This document shows, in pieces, positions 26,301-41,000 of a stretch of DNA of 64,000 bases. A program made the translations under genes and the position numbers. The notes beneath the pieces are model-generated. The model did not search any database, was not told where the DNA came from, and was given only the letters and a program-made list of their open reading frames with translations. This stretch comes from Eublepharis macularius (taxonomy: Eukaryota; Chordata; Lepidosauria; Squamata; Eublepharidae): positions 157,672,676 through 157,736,675 of the forward strand of contig NC_072792.1 in assembly GCF_028583425.1 (NCBI RefSeq), read 5' to 3'. How positions within the stretch are numbered: the stretch's first letter is position 1; each line of letters begins with the position of its first letter.

Positions 26301-29300
26301 GGTTTGTGTTTATTTGACCATATATAGGTATTGTTGGGTGGAACATTCTTTTGTAGTCAGAAATTTATACACATACACAGTGTGGTGTATAAACAGAGTA
26401 TTTCAGCAAGAAACATTTTGTTTGAGTCAGTTGATATCTTCAGGATGTCATTAAATATTCTTAATTGTCAAGATTTCTCTGTCAATGACTATGTTTGCTT
26501 TCAGTCTTATAAACAAGTTAATAGAAGACATTTGCCCCCAAGTAGCTGCCAGGATAGTCACATGATGTTCTTTTTACTTCAGGCTTATATATTTAGTAAA
26601 GTAAATTATATTGCTACAGTAAAGTAGTTATACGTCAGGCATTCACACAATATATAATATAACTACGTCCGATTACAGCAGCTCTTTGTGTCTTCTGGGT
26701 ATGTTTTCTGCTTTCTTTGAACGAGCCTGACATGGGTAGCTACATTGTATCTCAAGCTACATTATATCTTCACCTTTGTCTTTAATAGCAGAAGGAATAA
26801 AAATTACCAAGTGATCTCCTTTTTTTCTGCCACAAAGATAAAATAAAAGGTCAAGATGGGTAGCCATGTTAGTCTGTTTGTAGCAGTAGAAAACAGCAAG
26901 AGTCCAGCAGCACCTATAAGACTAACAAAATTTGTGGCAGGGTATGAGCTTTCATGAGTCACAGCTCACTTCTTCAGAAGAAGTTTCAGGTATCTGAAGA
27001 GCTTTTGAGAGCCACTGAAGGTATCTGAAGAAGTGAGCTGTGGCTCACAAAAGCTCATACCCTGCCACAAATTTTGTTAGTCTTATAGGTGCTACTGGAC
27101 TCTTGCTCTTATCAAAATAAAAGCTTTACCTGCTGATTGTGTGCCAAGCTGCCATTAAAGGCAGCAAAGAATTAAAAAATGTGATGATCCGCTTGTAAGA
27201 CATATTCTAAGGACCACTGAACACATTACATGGCAAATACAATTGTTGCTTACTATGCTGGTGTCCCTCTACCATTGTAGATGGTGGTATACCAAGACAT
27301 GTGTAAATGGCTTTTAAATATGCATATATATAACTGCTTGATGGTCTTTGATAAATTAAACCATATATAAGGTTGACCATAAGTGGGAGAGCAGAATACT
27401 TTTATTTTGAGAGATCTTAAAGGGAATCTTTGTCTAACCTCCCCTCTCTCAGGGCAGCAACATATATGTGGCAAATATGATTGCTGCTTGCTCGCCTGTT
27501 TCCCTGTGCGTGACATGCAAAGCCAGTTGTTTATGAATTGCTGGATAACAAGAAATTATTACCTGTGGATAATCAAACTTGGTTACTAAAAGAATGGAGA
27601 ATTTGGAATGAGATTAAGTCAGTCTCCCCCCCCCCCCCCACCTTCCAGACATATCCTTTTAGTGGTTACCACTAAAAGGGTCTGGGGTGGTAAAGATTTG
27701 GTTGGAAGACATACACTCTAGGGATTCTTCCAGCTGCGCTCACTGCAGAACCGGTCCTGGGGAACTGCAGTTGGCCTCAGAGGACATATGCCCTGCTCTC
27801 TGAAGGTGAAGATAAATATCCAGTGGACTGCTTGATTTCCTTGCAAGCTGTTCAGCTCTCAGCCCTGGTCAGCCTGTGCTTTGTTCAGTGCCGCTCATGT
27901 CTCCTAGCAGCATCAGGACATTGTATATGCACTGCTCTTTCTACTTGCCAATGCTGAGAGGCAATTCCAACTCGCAATATATTTTTGCAAGAGGTCTCTA
28001 ACATTGGTTGTGGCGCTTTCCTCTTCTCCCTCCCTTTCTGTCTTCAAACCAGCCATCTCACAGTACAACTGGAGGGGGTGATTATACAGCAGTTAGTGAC
28101 AAGCCTAAAATGTAGTGACAACCAGTGCTGGGAACAATTAGATTTCTGGCTCCTAGGAGATGGGTTTCGATTAGAATTGTTTGCCTCCCTCTCTCTCTCT
28201 TACATACGTTATATCTCATGTTGTCCTGGAAACTAGATAGGAAGAAGGAGTGAGAGTGCAAATGGTTTGGGACAAAATCAAGTGTGTATGTGCCACTGCT
28301 AGGAAATGAGGAAACATAAGTAATGCTGAAGCCTCATTATATGGGCCCTAGCTGTAGCTTTTTCTTAGGGCCTACTCCACCTCTTCAAAACCTTACATGC
28401 TTGTAAATGGTTGGATGGTTGGTATTGGATTTTAAAAAAAAATCTATGGGAATGTGGATTGTGTTTTTAAAGCAACATTTTGAAACTGATATGCAAGAAA
28501 TGTTCAGGTCTTGCTATGCTATTGGTGTCTCCTGCACATTTCTGCTGTGCATATGTACAAAAAGTCTTTCTGATTGTGTGTTGCTTATATTTGGTTTTTA
28601 ACATACAAATCATTCTTTTGCCCTTCAGTTCTGTTTATCCAAAGCTGACAAGGAGCAATATGAAAAGGAAGAAAGACCAGAATCCCAGCAAGAAATTCTG
28701 AGAAGAGCTGCTAAAGACCTTCCCATCTATACCACAACAGCATCAAGAGGTCAGCCTGTAAACAGTCCCAGCGCTGCAAAAGCTTTTTATGGCCACAGTG
28801 ACTCATGGCAGTTGACTGTGTTGAACTGTCAGGTTCTTCTGTCTGGTTTTAGCCTCTCTCTCTCTACAAACAGCCCTCACATAAGTTCTCTAAAATGAAA
28901 CCCACCACAGTTTGGCACGGGCATTTATTGGTTCTGCAGACTCCAGCTGCGTTTGTCTGTAGCAGCACAATGCATGCACGCACAGGGTATTCCTGTTGTG
29001 GTGATTCAGCCAGTGTTTGTCATATATTCTAATCTTGTTTAGTGCATCAGATATGTATCTTGTATTCATGTTTCCTTTATTGCTCACCATAATAACATGC
29101 ATTAACTGTTAACCATCTTGATAGTCTGCCATGCATGTGATGAACCAAACTACTATCGGAACTCTTTGTTTCACAGTTTAACTGTTAAACATTAAGATGC
29201 CGCAGTCCCTTTAACATTTTGAGATATGATGAAACCTATTATGAGAAGCACAGCATCTCTAAAACTTACAAGCACATGTTTAATAACTTGATTTTTAAAA

Positions 29301-32035
29301 TGTTTAATACAGCCATAAGATACTGTGATAGATGCCAACTAATCAAGCCTGATCGATGTCACCACTGTTCTGCCTGTGACCTGTAAGTACTTGCCAGCTC
29401 TAGAGCAAAGGAAACTCTTGTTGATTGAATGCATGTGCCTATATTTAGTCACGAGTACACCTTCAAATTCAAAACATCACCATTGTGTTATTTTTTTCCC
29501 CCTGATGAAAGATTTGTATACACTTCTTACACAGATACAGTTCAGTTTGTTTTTACAGGGTGTTAAACATGAGAGATTTATCACTAATCATAATTGAGTG
29601 AAATAAAGTGTGATCCTAAGCAGAGTTATACCCTTCTAAGACCATTTACTTCAGTGGTTTTAGAATGATGTAAATCTGTTTAGGATTGCACTGTTAGCTT
29701 GTACAAATTTTTTGAAAAACCAGATTAATACAGAGATGTGTGAAATTGTGTTATTCTACCTGCTACAGTTAATAATACTGTGCATTTATATACTGCTTTC
29801 ACAGTTCGGTTCGTCATACACATTCTCTTATAATCCTTACAGTTGCCATTTTGCATTCCCATTGAGAGAATAATGGAATATACCTAAATAATAAATAAAT
29901 GACTATTATTAAGCAGTAGCTGATTATTTTGATTATTGTAATGAACAACAACCGCACAATGCTTAGAATTTGAGCAGAACAGACAGGGAGGGGGAGGGGC
30001 TGCATAAACTTTTCCCGCTTCTTCCCCCATCTTCTCCTCTGCTCAGATTCTTATTCTCCTCTAACATCTTTTCATTACCAAGTATCAGATATGAGAGGAG
30101 CTATTACTCCCCCTCCCCTTCACCATTTTTCTTTCTTAAATGAAATTTGTCTAGAGACTATTGCATTTGCCTGCCACATAACCTCTACTTTGACCTTGAA
30201 GCTCCCATCTTATGCTGGATGGTAATTTTGGCAGCTGTAATAAGACTTTTTTCCTGAATGTCAAAATGTCAGAATGGATTTCAAAACAATGAGATTTCAT
30301 GTGTTGGAAAATTCATGTTGATGCTTTTATATTCTTTAAATTGATTGGAAATGTCTTTTTTTCCCCACCTTAGCTGTGTATTGAAAATGGATCACCACTG
30401 TCCTTGGTATGTCTTTCTCTCCCTCTCTCTGTGATATGTTCCAGTATAGAAAGAAGTAACTAACACTGCCATCCTAAAACCATTTTTCTGGGAATAAGCC
30501 TTATTCAATAGACTCATGTAGGATTTTGAATAGATCTACTTAGGATTGTTCTCTAAATTACTTTGAGTTGGATTCAACCAGCTTTTTTCACTGGTGAAAA
30601 AAGGAGGTGAAGAAGCGGATCTCTTTTGACGGCACAAATGGCTGTGCCTGGATTAAAAGCCATGTGGGGTATAATAAGGAGGGGAATTGGGTGAGTCTGA
30701 ATGTAAAAGCTCGCTGGATCCTTAGGTTAGTTATGATTGATTTTGCTTTTAACAGATTACACTGAAAAACACAAGCCCAGATCTACAGTTCCCCACTATG
30801 TTAAAATTAATGGAAGTTTTCTCATCGATTTTGATAGACACAGGATGACATTCTAACAGATCTATTAATAATAATGGTATTTTGTAACAGTTCCTGTGAA
30901 TGATGGCAAGAATATCTTTCAGAATGCTTAAAGTTCAAAATAAAAGTGGGTGAAGAGAACCGGGTTGTGAAAGAGCATTTATGGTAAAATACGGATTATG
31001 CACACATGCAGATGATTGCTTGTTAATTGGTAAAGGGATAGTTTTATGTCTTGATTTAAAATAAAGAGAGACCTAAGTTGTCTGACCTAAAAGATAATTT
31101 TTTTGGTTGAGGCGTTTAAGTTACTTTCAGAAAATATTTTTGCTGATAGATTAAATATGTTTAATAAAGGCCAGTTTAGGAAAGATGCCCTCTTTATGCC
31201 TAGAATAAAATCACATTTATTTGACTCAGTAATGTTTCTTTCTTTTCTAGGGTGAATAACTGCGTGGGATTTTCTAACTACAAGTTTTTCCTCTTGTTTT
31301 TATTTTACTCCCTCCTGTACTGTCTATTTGTTGCTGCTACAGTTCTACAGTATTTCATAAAATTTTGGACAGTAAGTCTTTTTGGAATAGATTATCGCAA
31401 TGTATGTATATCTAATAAAACATCTAGGTTTTTCATTCATTTTCCACATCAGCTGATGCTAGTTATGTTTTAAGTAGTTAAATGTTTAATAAAATACTAA
31501 TTTTTTAATAGATGGTTGTAAGATCACTGAAACTAAAACTCCTAGAGAAGTTATCTGATTAAATCTCCTTCTATGTTTTGGAAAAGCACGTTATATTTGA
31601 ATGATATTTAAATTTTAAAATATTAACATTGTCCTTGTCTAATTTCAAACCGTCTCAGTCATGATCTTTGCTTGCTATTACTGACCCACAAAATTCACTT
31701 GGGTTATAGTTAATCAGTGACTAGAAGGAATATTTGATAAGGTAATAGACTGTAAGCTTGTGTAAATTTATGCTACAGCAAGTCAGATAATCTCCAAGTG
31801 TTATATGCTGCTGGCCTATGTTGTTATGCTTCTGAGAAGCATAACACAACAAAAGTAATTTCCTTTATTAATATGAGAATTTTGTAACATTGTAAAAATG
31901 AGAATTGGAATATCTAATTTCGCATCACTATTTGATTGTGTGCTCAGTTAAAAAAATCTTTGACCCAGTCTGAGTGAGAAATTTGATTTCTTAATATTTC
32001 ATGCAGACCTTATTTATCCTTCTATGAGGTTAGTT

Positions 32036-32080
<45 letters not shown>

Positions 32081-35000
32081 CTGTCTTGCTGAAGGCCATT
32101 CAGTGCCATTTTTGGCTGAACCAAAATATAAACCTGAATGATACATTTTCAAAACCAGCATTCTGGTCCATTACTCTTGTTTACTGCTGTAACAAGTTTC
32201 CAGGGGATTTTTTCCTGAGTGTTCCTTCTTTGGGGATGCTAGTTCATTGTGTAGAAGGAAGTGTTGCCTCTGATTGAGGTGGGAAACATAACTTCCTTGC
32301 AATAGTCTTCTGTACTTCCCAAGGTTTCAACATTATTTGGGTGCACCTGAGAGGGGCAGAAACTCCCTGTGTCTCCTGAGGTGATCCATATGAAGTGTAA
32401 TACCCTGTCACTGGACTTCTTTGCATGTATGCATCAGATATGCCATAGCATGGATTGTACTCCTGTTTTGTGCATGAACTATCTGGAATATGTCACAGCT
32501 GTATCATTGGATCTAATCTTGTCATATACAAAGAAATGGACCTAGCTGAGGAGACTTAGAGAGCTCATGATTGTAAAAGCATCTTTCACATTTTAATTGT
32601 TCTTGTATTTGATCTTAGACATTCCCTTCAAAGGTTTGAATACTGCTGTTTTCCTGAGAAATGTGCTTACACCTCCAAGCCAGTTTGCCACAAAATGTTA
32701 CAATTTTAGGTCTGCTGTTTAAAACTGGGGGGATTTGGGGCCTGTTTTCATTAGATTTCTGTAGGAATATGGTGACACACTCGCCCATTCTCCTGTGCTG
32801 GGGCCATCATTCCCATTATCATCTGCAGAATCTAAATCTTCAGTTTAAGCTGCATACTGGTGGCCTGTCTCATATGACTATCCCAAAAACCCCCTTTTTT
32901 TTAAGCAAATTGGAAGTCTGTATAACTTAAGGCAGTGGTTTCTAAAGGCATTTCTGGAGGATCACTAAACTGGCTGTTCTCCATGTGAATAACTGAAGCT
33001 GTATAATGGGCTCCCTAGGATGTAGAAATATACAAACTTGGTAAATTACCCCTCCACAAATACCTTTAAAAACCTAGCCCAGTGAGGGATTAAAATGTTT
33101 AGAAGAGACAGAATAATGCGATCAGCTGACACCTTAAAGTAGAAAGAGAAATGAGGTTGTTCAAGCCCATGATAACTTAGAGAATCCTGGAGGGCAACCT
33201 GGGTTGGGTGGGATTTCCAAAGTGTGTGTCCCTGATTCCATGCAGACGCTTGGCTGTGTGAACCAGCCAAATATAAGGCTTTTTAAAGTTGAACTGACTT
33301 CACTGGGAAAGTAAAGCACAGATTATCAAGTGCAAGAAAAGCACAATCACAGGTAACTGATTTGTCTTTGGCTGGATTATGCATTTCACTTCAGTCTTTG
33401 ATAATCTTGCAAGCAGAAGTGACCAGTCTTTTTGGGTGATGTTTGTGCACCTTGTTTGAGTTGTCATTTTCAGTTAATTTAGAAATTTGAACTACAACAG
33501 TGATGGAGGTCATACTGAGTAACAAGTAGAGAACATTATATCTGAGTAGCCACAAGCAGTAAGAAGTTAGATCTGTGAAAGAGCTCATCTAACTAAAATG
33601 CTGCTTAAATGGCTGCCTTGGTAATCTAAAGACTCATTTCCATATTCCTTGGGCTCTTGTGAATTTCTACATGTGCTGGTCATTCCTATTAGATACTTTG
33701 CTTTTCTTCCAGGAGATGACTACTTAGGATTAATTCTCTCCGTTTATCAGATATGTGTTTCAATCCAAGAAAGCTTTTACCAAAAATAGTGCTGAAATAA
33801 TTTGTATGATAGCTGAAAGTCAAGTATTTTTGAAAATGACATTGCATCAGTCATTAAAATCCATATGTTCTCTAAAGCACAAGGAGATGCAAGAAGACTT
33901 TTGTGGCATCTCTGATGAGCAGTTTGGGTTAATATTTTATACCTGAAGTGCAACGTTCAGCAAAAACTAGCTGCAGTATAACATTACTCACTCATACGTT
34001 CCCTTCTGTGCCATCAAAATACTCTGATTTAAAGCTGTGTAACAAGTTTGAACTAAAGCTAGCATCATCATAGACCTTTAGAATCTTATATTTGCATTCA
34101 ACAGACTTAGCGGCTTTAACAGTTCTTCAAATATGGTTTATTAGAGAGAGCAATCTCTTCATTTTAATGGTGCACCCCGAGTCCTCGCCATTAAAATTAA
34201 CAACTTTTTACTTTGACTTCATTGTGCAAGCACAAGATCACCTTTACATTTTCATTCAGTGAATGCAGAATAAATCTTCTTGCCATTGGAATGCTGCACG
34301 TTTCCTTACCTTGTGCGCACACAAGCCATTAATTTTCTAACAACATTTTTACTGTTTCTGAACATCAGCGCTGAAGGGATATAGCTGTTTAATAAATTGT
34401 CTTTATTTGCACAAAGCTTTGCCGCAGGAAATCTGCTGAGAATTGTCCAAAGGTAAAAATCCAGTATTGATGCAATTTGAGCTGAATCTGTTCTTGTGTG
34501 CTTTTTTTATACATTCGTTCCCCAAAGTGAGTCACAAGGCAATCATAAAAGGATATCTATAATCCTTCATTATACATGGGAAAATGTCTATTTAGTTGAA
34601 GTTTATTATAGAGAGGCTAGGGATAGGGAAGAAATCAGTGCTGATAAACACATTGGCTGAAAACAATCCTATATTAATGACATCTTAATCTAGAAATGAA
34701 GAAGTAATTTACTTTTTTGGCTGGAAAGGTAATCTTTTAGATTATTTTTAATGTGTAACTAAACTATTAACTACATACACATCTGACTTTCTTGAATATG
34801 TATGGAAACTATTCATACAGTTTTTCTTCCATCAGATAACGTGAGTTCTCAATATACAGACCACTTTATTTAAGACACAAATCTGTGAATTGAGTCTCCT
34901 CGGATTTTTGCCCTTCATAAGGTTCGCAATATATCGGTGCATAATACTTTGGAGTTTTAAAAATATTTGTTGGAATCCATGCATGACACATCTATTTCAT

Positions 35001-38000
35001 AAATAGTTGGAGAATTGTGTTGGTGGAGAGAAAGGGAGTACAGCCTTCTAGCGCCCTTCTTCCCTTCAACTTAGGAGGGGTTGTTGCCATGTCCTGAAAG
35101 AATTTGGAATGAAGCACTAGTCTCTCCAGGGTCCTCTTGCCCAGCCAATATTTGGAGCTCAGTTTCATTCCACATACGTAGGCAATGACTACATGGGAGA
35201 GGGAGGAACTGGGCTTTAACAACGTACATTGTTGGTGTCATCTCTTTGTCCAAATCTCTTTCCCCAACAATCAGTCTTGGGATGAAGGAGAGCTGGACCC
35301 TTCCTTTCACACTGAAGTGATTTGTGGGAGTTAGGTTTGTACTTGGTTTCCTCTATATTCAATTCCCCCCTCAATTTCTAGTGGTCAGGAAAGAAAGAAG
35401 CTAAAAAATAAAATAAAAAGTATTTGTTTCCTATCTTCCCTCCTACCCCTGTCCAGTGCCTCAGAGTTTCCCCATTGTGGAATGAATTTTCATTTTGGGT
35501 CAGACCAGCAAATATTCTAGTTTGTCAGTCTATCTCTTAACATTGGCCAGTGATACTGTACTTGGAAACTGCGTGTTTGTCCTTGGCATGTGACAGCAAA
35601 AATTATATAATAAAAGTGAAAGTTGCCCTTGTTTGAAAAGCTTGTAGCCACAGCTGGAGCTGTTCTACATGAATTTATATGGACCTCTATTAACACCATT
35701 TATGCTAACAACCTCTTTTGTCACTCTACAAATTAATTACATTCTCTAGAAAGTCTTGTATGACATTCTCATGCTTTTGAGTTCTTAAATTTTAGAAAGC
35801 TAATGGGGGTTGTAGGTTTTTTCTTTCCGTACTACTCATAGTTTCTAAAGCATTTAACAAAGGACATGATTCCTTTTTATGGTTATGTTGTCACAGAAAA
35901 TATTAAACTCTGTGCCTGACAGCTATATATTAGTTACATATGGTTGAAATAAAAAGTTTCTACATGCTAAATGTTTTTGTAGCAATTCAAATATAGTGAT
36001 ACTTGGTTTCATTCAGAGAAGGCAGCTTTGTAAGGAACAGACTATTGATTCTTTTTCCTTCTCCTTCCCAGAATGAATTGCTAGACACACGTGCAAAATT
36101 CCACGTTCTCTTCCTTTTCTTTGTGGCTGCCATGTTTTTCATCAGCATCCTGTCACTTTTTAGCTACCACTGCTGGCTGGTCGGCAAAAACAGATCAACA
36201 ATAGGTCAGTAAATACCAGGAATGTAACTTGGAAGCCGGTATTGCTGTGAGTAGGCTGTTTCAGGTCCATGACTTAAAATGAAGCTTAACTTTTAAGTCC
36301 TTATGGATGTTGTCCTTTCCAGTTGTAATACTTGATAGTGGACTGATCTGTCTTGTAATAGCTTTTTACATACTCTTTTCAGAGCTCCCCCAGTTTGTAA
36401 ACTGTTTTGAAAGATTTTTTTAAAATGTGGTGTGATGTTTGTTGGAGGGGGGAAGAGTAAGGAGATTCTGCATAAAGTAATGTATAGTGTAATCCTACCT
36501 ATTTGCCACTTCAGCAATACCTCACTATTTTTAAAAAGTGTGTGGTGTGTACAGGGCTTTTTTTCAGCTGGGACGTGGGGGAACGGAGTTCCGGAACTTC
36601 TTGAAAATGGTCACATGGCTGGTGGCCCTGCCTCCTGATCTCCAGACTGAGGGAAGTTTAGCGGCACAGAGGGCAATCTAAACTCCCCTCTGTCTGGAGA
36701 TCAGGGGGTGGGGCCACCAGCCATGTGACCATTTTCTCCAAGGGCAACCCACTGAGTTCCACCACCTCTTTTCCCAGAAAAAAAGCCCTGGGTGTGTATA
36801 CACTGTGTGTGTGTTCCACTGAGCAGAATGTGTTCCCAGTATGCCATACTAACACTAAAAAATTTAATGTTTATTAAGAAGAAGAAGAAAAAAGCAAGCT
36901 GTTCTCTCTTGCATCAAAGCTAACTGCCTCACTGCAACCAGTTTTCCAGACACCTTCATTACGATTGTCTTGTTCTCCAGCTTTTGAAGGCAGTTTGGTG
37001 CTTGCAGCACTGTAGGGGTTAAAGGGAAACTTGCTCTGAAATTGTTGTTTGTGTGCCTCCTTAATCGAAGCTCATCAGAGTCTCTTCTGAATGTTAGCTT
37101 TAGGATGGATAAACTATTAATAAATTATTCAGCCATGGTTTATTTCTGAGTATGTTTTTAAAAATCACTGATGACTAATCTTCTGGTACGGGGGGCAGGG
37201 TGGTGCTTTCTGCTAGAGGGCATTGTTTTCAGATTGCCTTATGCATGTCATTGCTAAAAACAATCCATTGGTAATAAACATTTGTCAATACAATTTGGTT
37301 ATATGATTAACTGGGATAGTTAATAACTGTCCCCATCAACTGGTCAGCAGCAGTGTTAAATTTGTTGTACCTACATTCTTGACTAATGGCAGAAAAAATA
37401 CTTATTAGATTAAATGGTAATAAACGTGAGGGGTCTAGTGGTTCAAAGTCAGATACAACTGTTGAGGCAGCCAAGGAAAGAGGCCATAATCCAAAATACA
37501 ACCCGTAGAGCAGTGATTACCAACACAATGCCAATGGGCACCATGGTGCCTGCCAGTGGATTTCCTGGTGCCAATTTGCTGCCTTATGCAAGTTGAAAAA
37601 GTCAGGTCTGTGTAAGGCGACATCACCCTTGTGTCTTCAGGAAGCACTCTTTCAGAAATAGCTGCCTCCATTGTAAGAAGATGCTTGGCTTGTAACCTCA
37701 ATATTTTGTGATTGGTCCCAGCACCTCGTGGCTGCAGTTCTGTGGCAGCACTCACTCCCTGTCCGCAAAATTCCAAAAGTGCCCACAGGCTGAACAACAT
37801 TGGGGACCTTAAGGTATGCTAAAGGAATTAAGAGCAGATAGGGAGGAGACAGTATCTTATTCTTGTGGGTGGTTTGCATGAGAAACAGAAGTCAAGAAAT
37901 CTCACAAATTGGTTTTTTGAAACTCCCCTAGTCAAAAACGGCTTCTCATGTTACTGCATCTGGCAGTACTGTTTAAAAGAACAACCCTCTAATAGATCTT

Positions 38001-41000
38001 GTGGAATCAGAGTTCACTGTGCAAAATTCTGGATTGCAACCAAGGAAAATGACCAGCTCGGTACAGAATCATATTCATGTTTTTTAATGGTGGTGATTGC
38101 AAATATGGATAGAATTTGGGAGGAAAGTCCTATTTGTTTTCTGTTATGGGCTGAAGTAAATTCTGTAACATTTGGATAACTTATAGTTCAAACACTATCA
38201 CAATAACTATATCCTACCACTCATATCCACTAAACGAGGAGCCTTCCTCCAGAGAAAGAGTCTCTTCCGCTGCAGGGAGGCTCCATACTGAATAGAGTGG
38301 AGGTGTAAAACTAATTATGTTGGTAACTATCTTCTGAAGAAATAAATCTAATGTGAATGTGTCTCATGACAATGTTTCGAATGTTACCTAGTAGGCATAA
38401 TTCACAAAGCTTCAATATAGGTAAATTCAACATAGATTTAATTGTTGATGAAATTTATAGTTTAACATACACTTTCTAAAATTCTGCGGCTGTTCTTACG
38501 GTGCCATCCTAAGCAGTGTTACAACTTTCTAAGCCTGTTGACATTAGTGGACTTAAAAGCATTAACTCTGCTTAGGATGGCATTGCTAATCTTCTAGAGA
38601 TGTCTGTCTTTCTCTTTCACTGCTCCTTCCTTTACCACGTCCTTAATTTTTTCCCCTATATGGTTTGTGTGGTACAGAAGCTTTCCGGGCACCCATGTTT
38701 CGAAATGGACCTGACAAAAATGGCTTCTCTCTTGGATGCAGTAAAAACCTGAGAGAAGTTTTCGGAGATGAAAAAAAGTATTGGTTGTTACCTATGTTTA
38801 CAAGGTAAATTCTGTTTTCTCAGCTTTAAAAATATATTGAAAGAGTAACTAACGCCTAGTTAGTTTTATGCCTAGTAGTAACATCCTAAACAGGAGCAGA
38901 AATATAAAAATTCTCTGATTTTATAAGTCTTCTAATTTTGAATTGTACATTCTCCAAACACCCTGACTGAGCACTAAATTAAATGTTTTCCTATACATAG
39001 CTGCTTTCTTCCAATATTGTTTCTGCACATAATGGAGCAGAGAATATGCTGGTTGTAGCCTTTATTACAGTACTATTGCTCTGCATCTGGCATCCTTAGA
39101 CATAATTAAATGATCTCTTATGCAGAACCCACCCCCAGTTGCATCCTCTTGTGTGCACATGAAGCTGCCTTATACTGAGTCAGACCATTGGTCTTTCGGG
39201 CTTATTATTGCCTCTTCTCATTAGCAGGGGCTCTCCAGGGTCTCAGATAAAGATCTTTCCCATCTCCTATTGCCTTTTACTTGGAGGAGCCGGGGATTGA
39301 ATCTGGGGCCTTCTGCATGCAAAGCAGGTGTTCTGCCACGGATCCATGGTCCTCACCTCTTGTACTCTTCAGAGGGCACTGTCATAGCATTCACACATAC
39401 AAATCTAGATGGTTGCATCTTTATGCTAAAATTTTAAGAAATTCAATGACAGATTGCTGTTCTGGAGTTTAAGGCCATAATCCTGTGCACTCTTTGGAGG
39501 GACTAAACCTCATTGGATGTTGTGGGACTTAACTAGGTTGAAGCATTGGAATGAGGCTCCTTTTTTTTTGTTTGTCTCATTGGAATATGTCTAAGTATAG
39601 GCAGAACCATAGGGTTAAATGGCAAAAAAACACGGTTCCTGTGATTTCAGGAATTTAAAACAAGGTGAATCAAAATAGTTGATCATGATTAGGTATGAAT
39701 CCCAGCATTTTTCATACCCTAAATAATGCATATAATTTTCTCTTCTTTAAGAAGAAAAACAGTAACCTTGATGAGGATTGTATGAGTAGCATTGTCAGAA
39801 CACTAGACTGTCGAAAATCCTTGCCTCTGCTGTTTTATTAAGGGTCAATAGAAATAGCAAGTGTAACTTGCTCAATGTAAAAATGCACAAGAGGTGCCTT
39901 GTTGGATCAGACCAGTGGTCCATCTAGTCCAGCATCCCGTTTGATACACTGGACACACAGCCAGCGGTAAGCAGAAGCGTACCAAAACAGGCCATATTAG
40001 GTAAAGTCAGCAGTCCACCCAACCAAGTATAATTTCTTTGCAATAGTATTAATTGAATAGCAATAGCTAAAACCCAGTTAATTGATAAAATTGCAAATGC
40101 CTGCAATCCAAACATTCTTAAGTTTTGAAGTACCACTCTGCCCAACCTCAAGTTTACTACACATTATAACATCCATTAATTTTATGTATCTGTATCAAAA
40201 TCTTTCAAGAAGAGACTTAATTTTGCATGTCTAAGGGCAAACAAGTAATGTTTTAAAAAACTAATGTGTAATAGCTTTCATAAAGTTTGTGATAATGGTG
40301 TGCAAATTACATGTTGCTAAAATGTGCTCTTTCCTTTTAATATTTACAATGCAGCCTTCTATATTGCAAAAATTATCTAATACAAGGCAGTATTCTCATT
40401 TTATGTACTATCTACCTACAGGGTGATACTCTGTCTGTATGCACTGATCCAACTGAATATGTCAATTCTTTCCTTCTCTCAAAGCACTTGAGTCTTTTTA
40501 AAAACCCATTATATGAATGAGTATTCGTGTTTTAATAATTAGTATATTAATTACATATTAACTACATGTTTATTTCATCATGCAGCCTAGGAGATGGCAG
40601 TAACTTTCCAACGCGCCTAGTGATTATGGATCCAGAGCAGCTTACTGTTTCAAGACAAAATGAACCTGCCAAAAGGTTTGGTTTTTTATACTTGTTTTTA
40701 CTTTCATTTATCTCACTGTATCATTTCAGAAAGTTGGCCACAACTGGCAAACTCCTTTCTTTCTCATTCCCATAATTCCCGTTTCTGTTCCTCTCTTCCC
40801 TGCTGCTACTTCTGACATGTGGTCAGAAGTAGAAGCATCATTAAAACTACCATAAAACTGAAGCAGACCATTAAAAAGCTGTTAATAGCTCTAATTAAAA
40901 GCCTATGTTAACAGATGTGTTTTACCCTGGCGTCTAAAAGAAAGTGAAGTACGTGCCAGGTGAGCTTCAAGGGAGAGAGCATTCCAAAGGCGAGATGCCA

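Larger units (their letters stand above)
22420..28628 (+). other. ZDHHC20 intron 3
   Basis: Holds one SINE, a cluster of LINE 3' ends between 23590 and 25910 and a foldback MITE at 26855. A 25-nt near-perfect palindrome (CCTTTTAGTGGT and its complement, 27655-27679) follows a 14-C run at 27626-27639. I see nothing recognisable in 22420-23084, 25911-26854 or 27680-28628. Confidence 0.85.
36205..38677 (+). other. ZDHHC20 intron 8
   Basis: Contains the hAT MITE at 36552 and a short foldback at 38500. Nothing recognised in 36799-38499; the open frames there (37435-38179) match no known protein. Confidence 0.8.
38805..40585 (+). other. ZDHHC20 intron 9
   Basis: Contains a minus-strand tRNA-derived SINE at 39150 and a related fragment at 39889. 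The rest is AT-rich with nothing recognised. Confidence 0.8.

Noticed and set aside
32040-32077. (GA)n tract as a regulatory GAGA element
   Set aside because: A plain microsatellite of this length is common, and nothing nearby suggests a promoter.
37435-38179. Open frames of 75-121 residues in ZDHHC20 intron 8
   Set aside because: No splice signals, no family similarity, and overlapping frames on both strands; consistent with chance.
39150-39352. Possible minus-strand tRNA gene
   Set aside because: The tRNA-like part cannot form a full cloverleaf and is continuous with a repeat body also seen at 39889.
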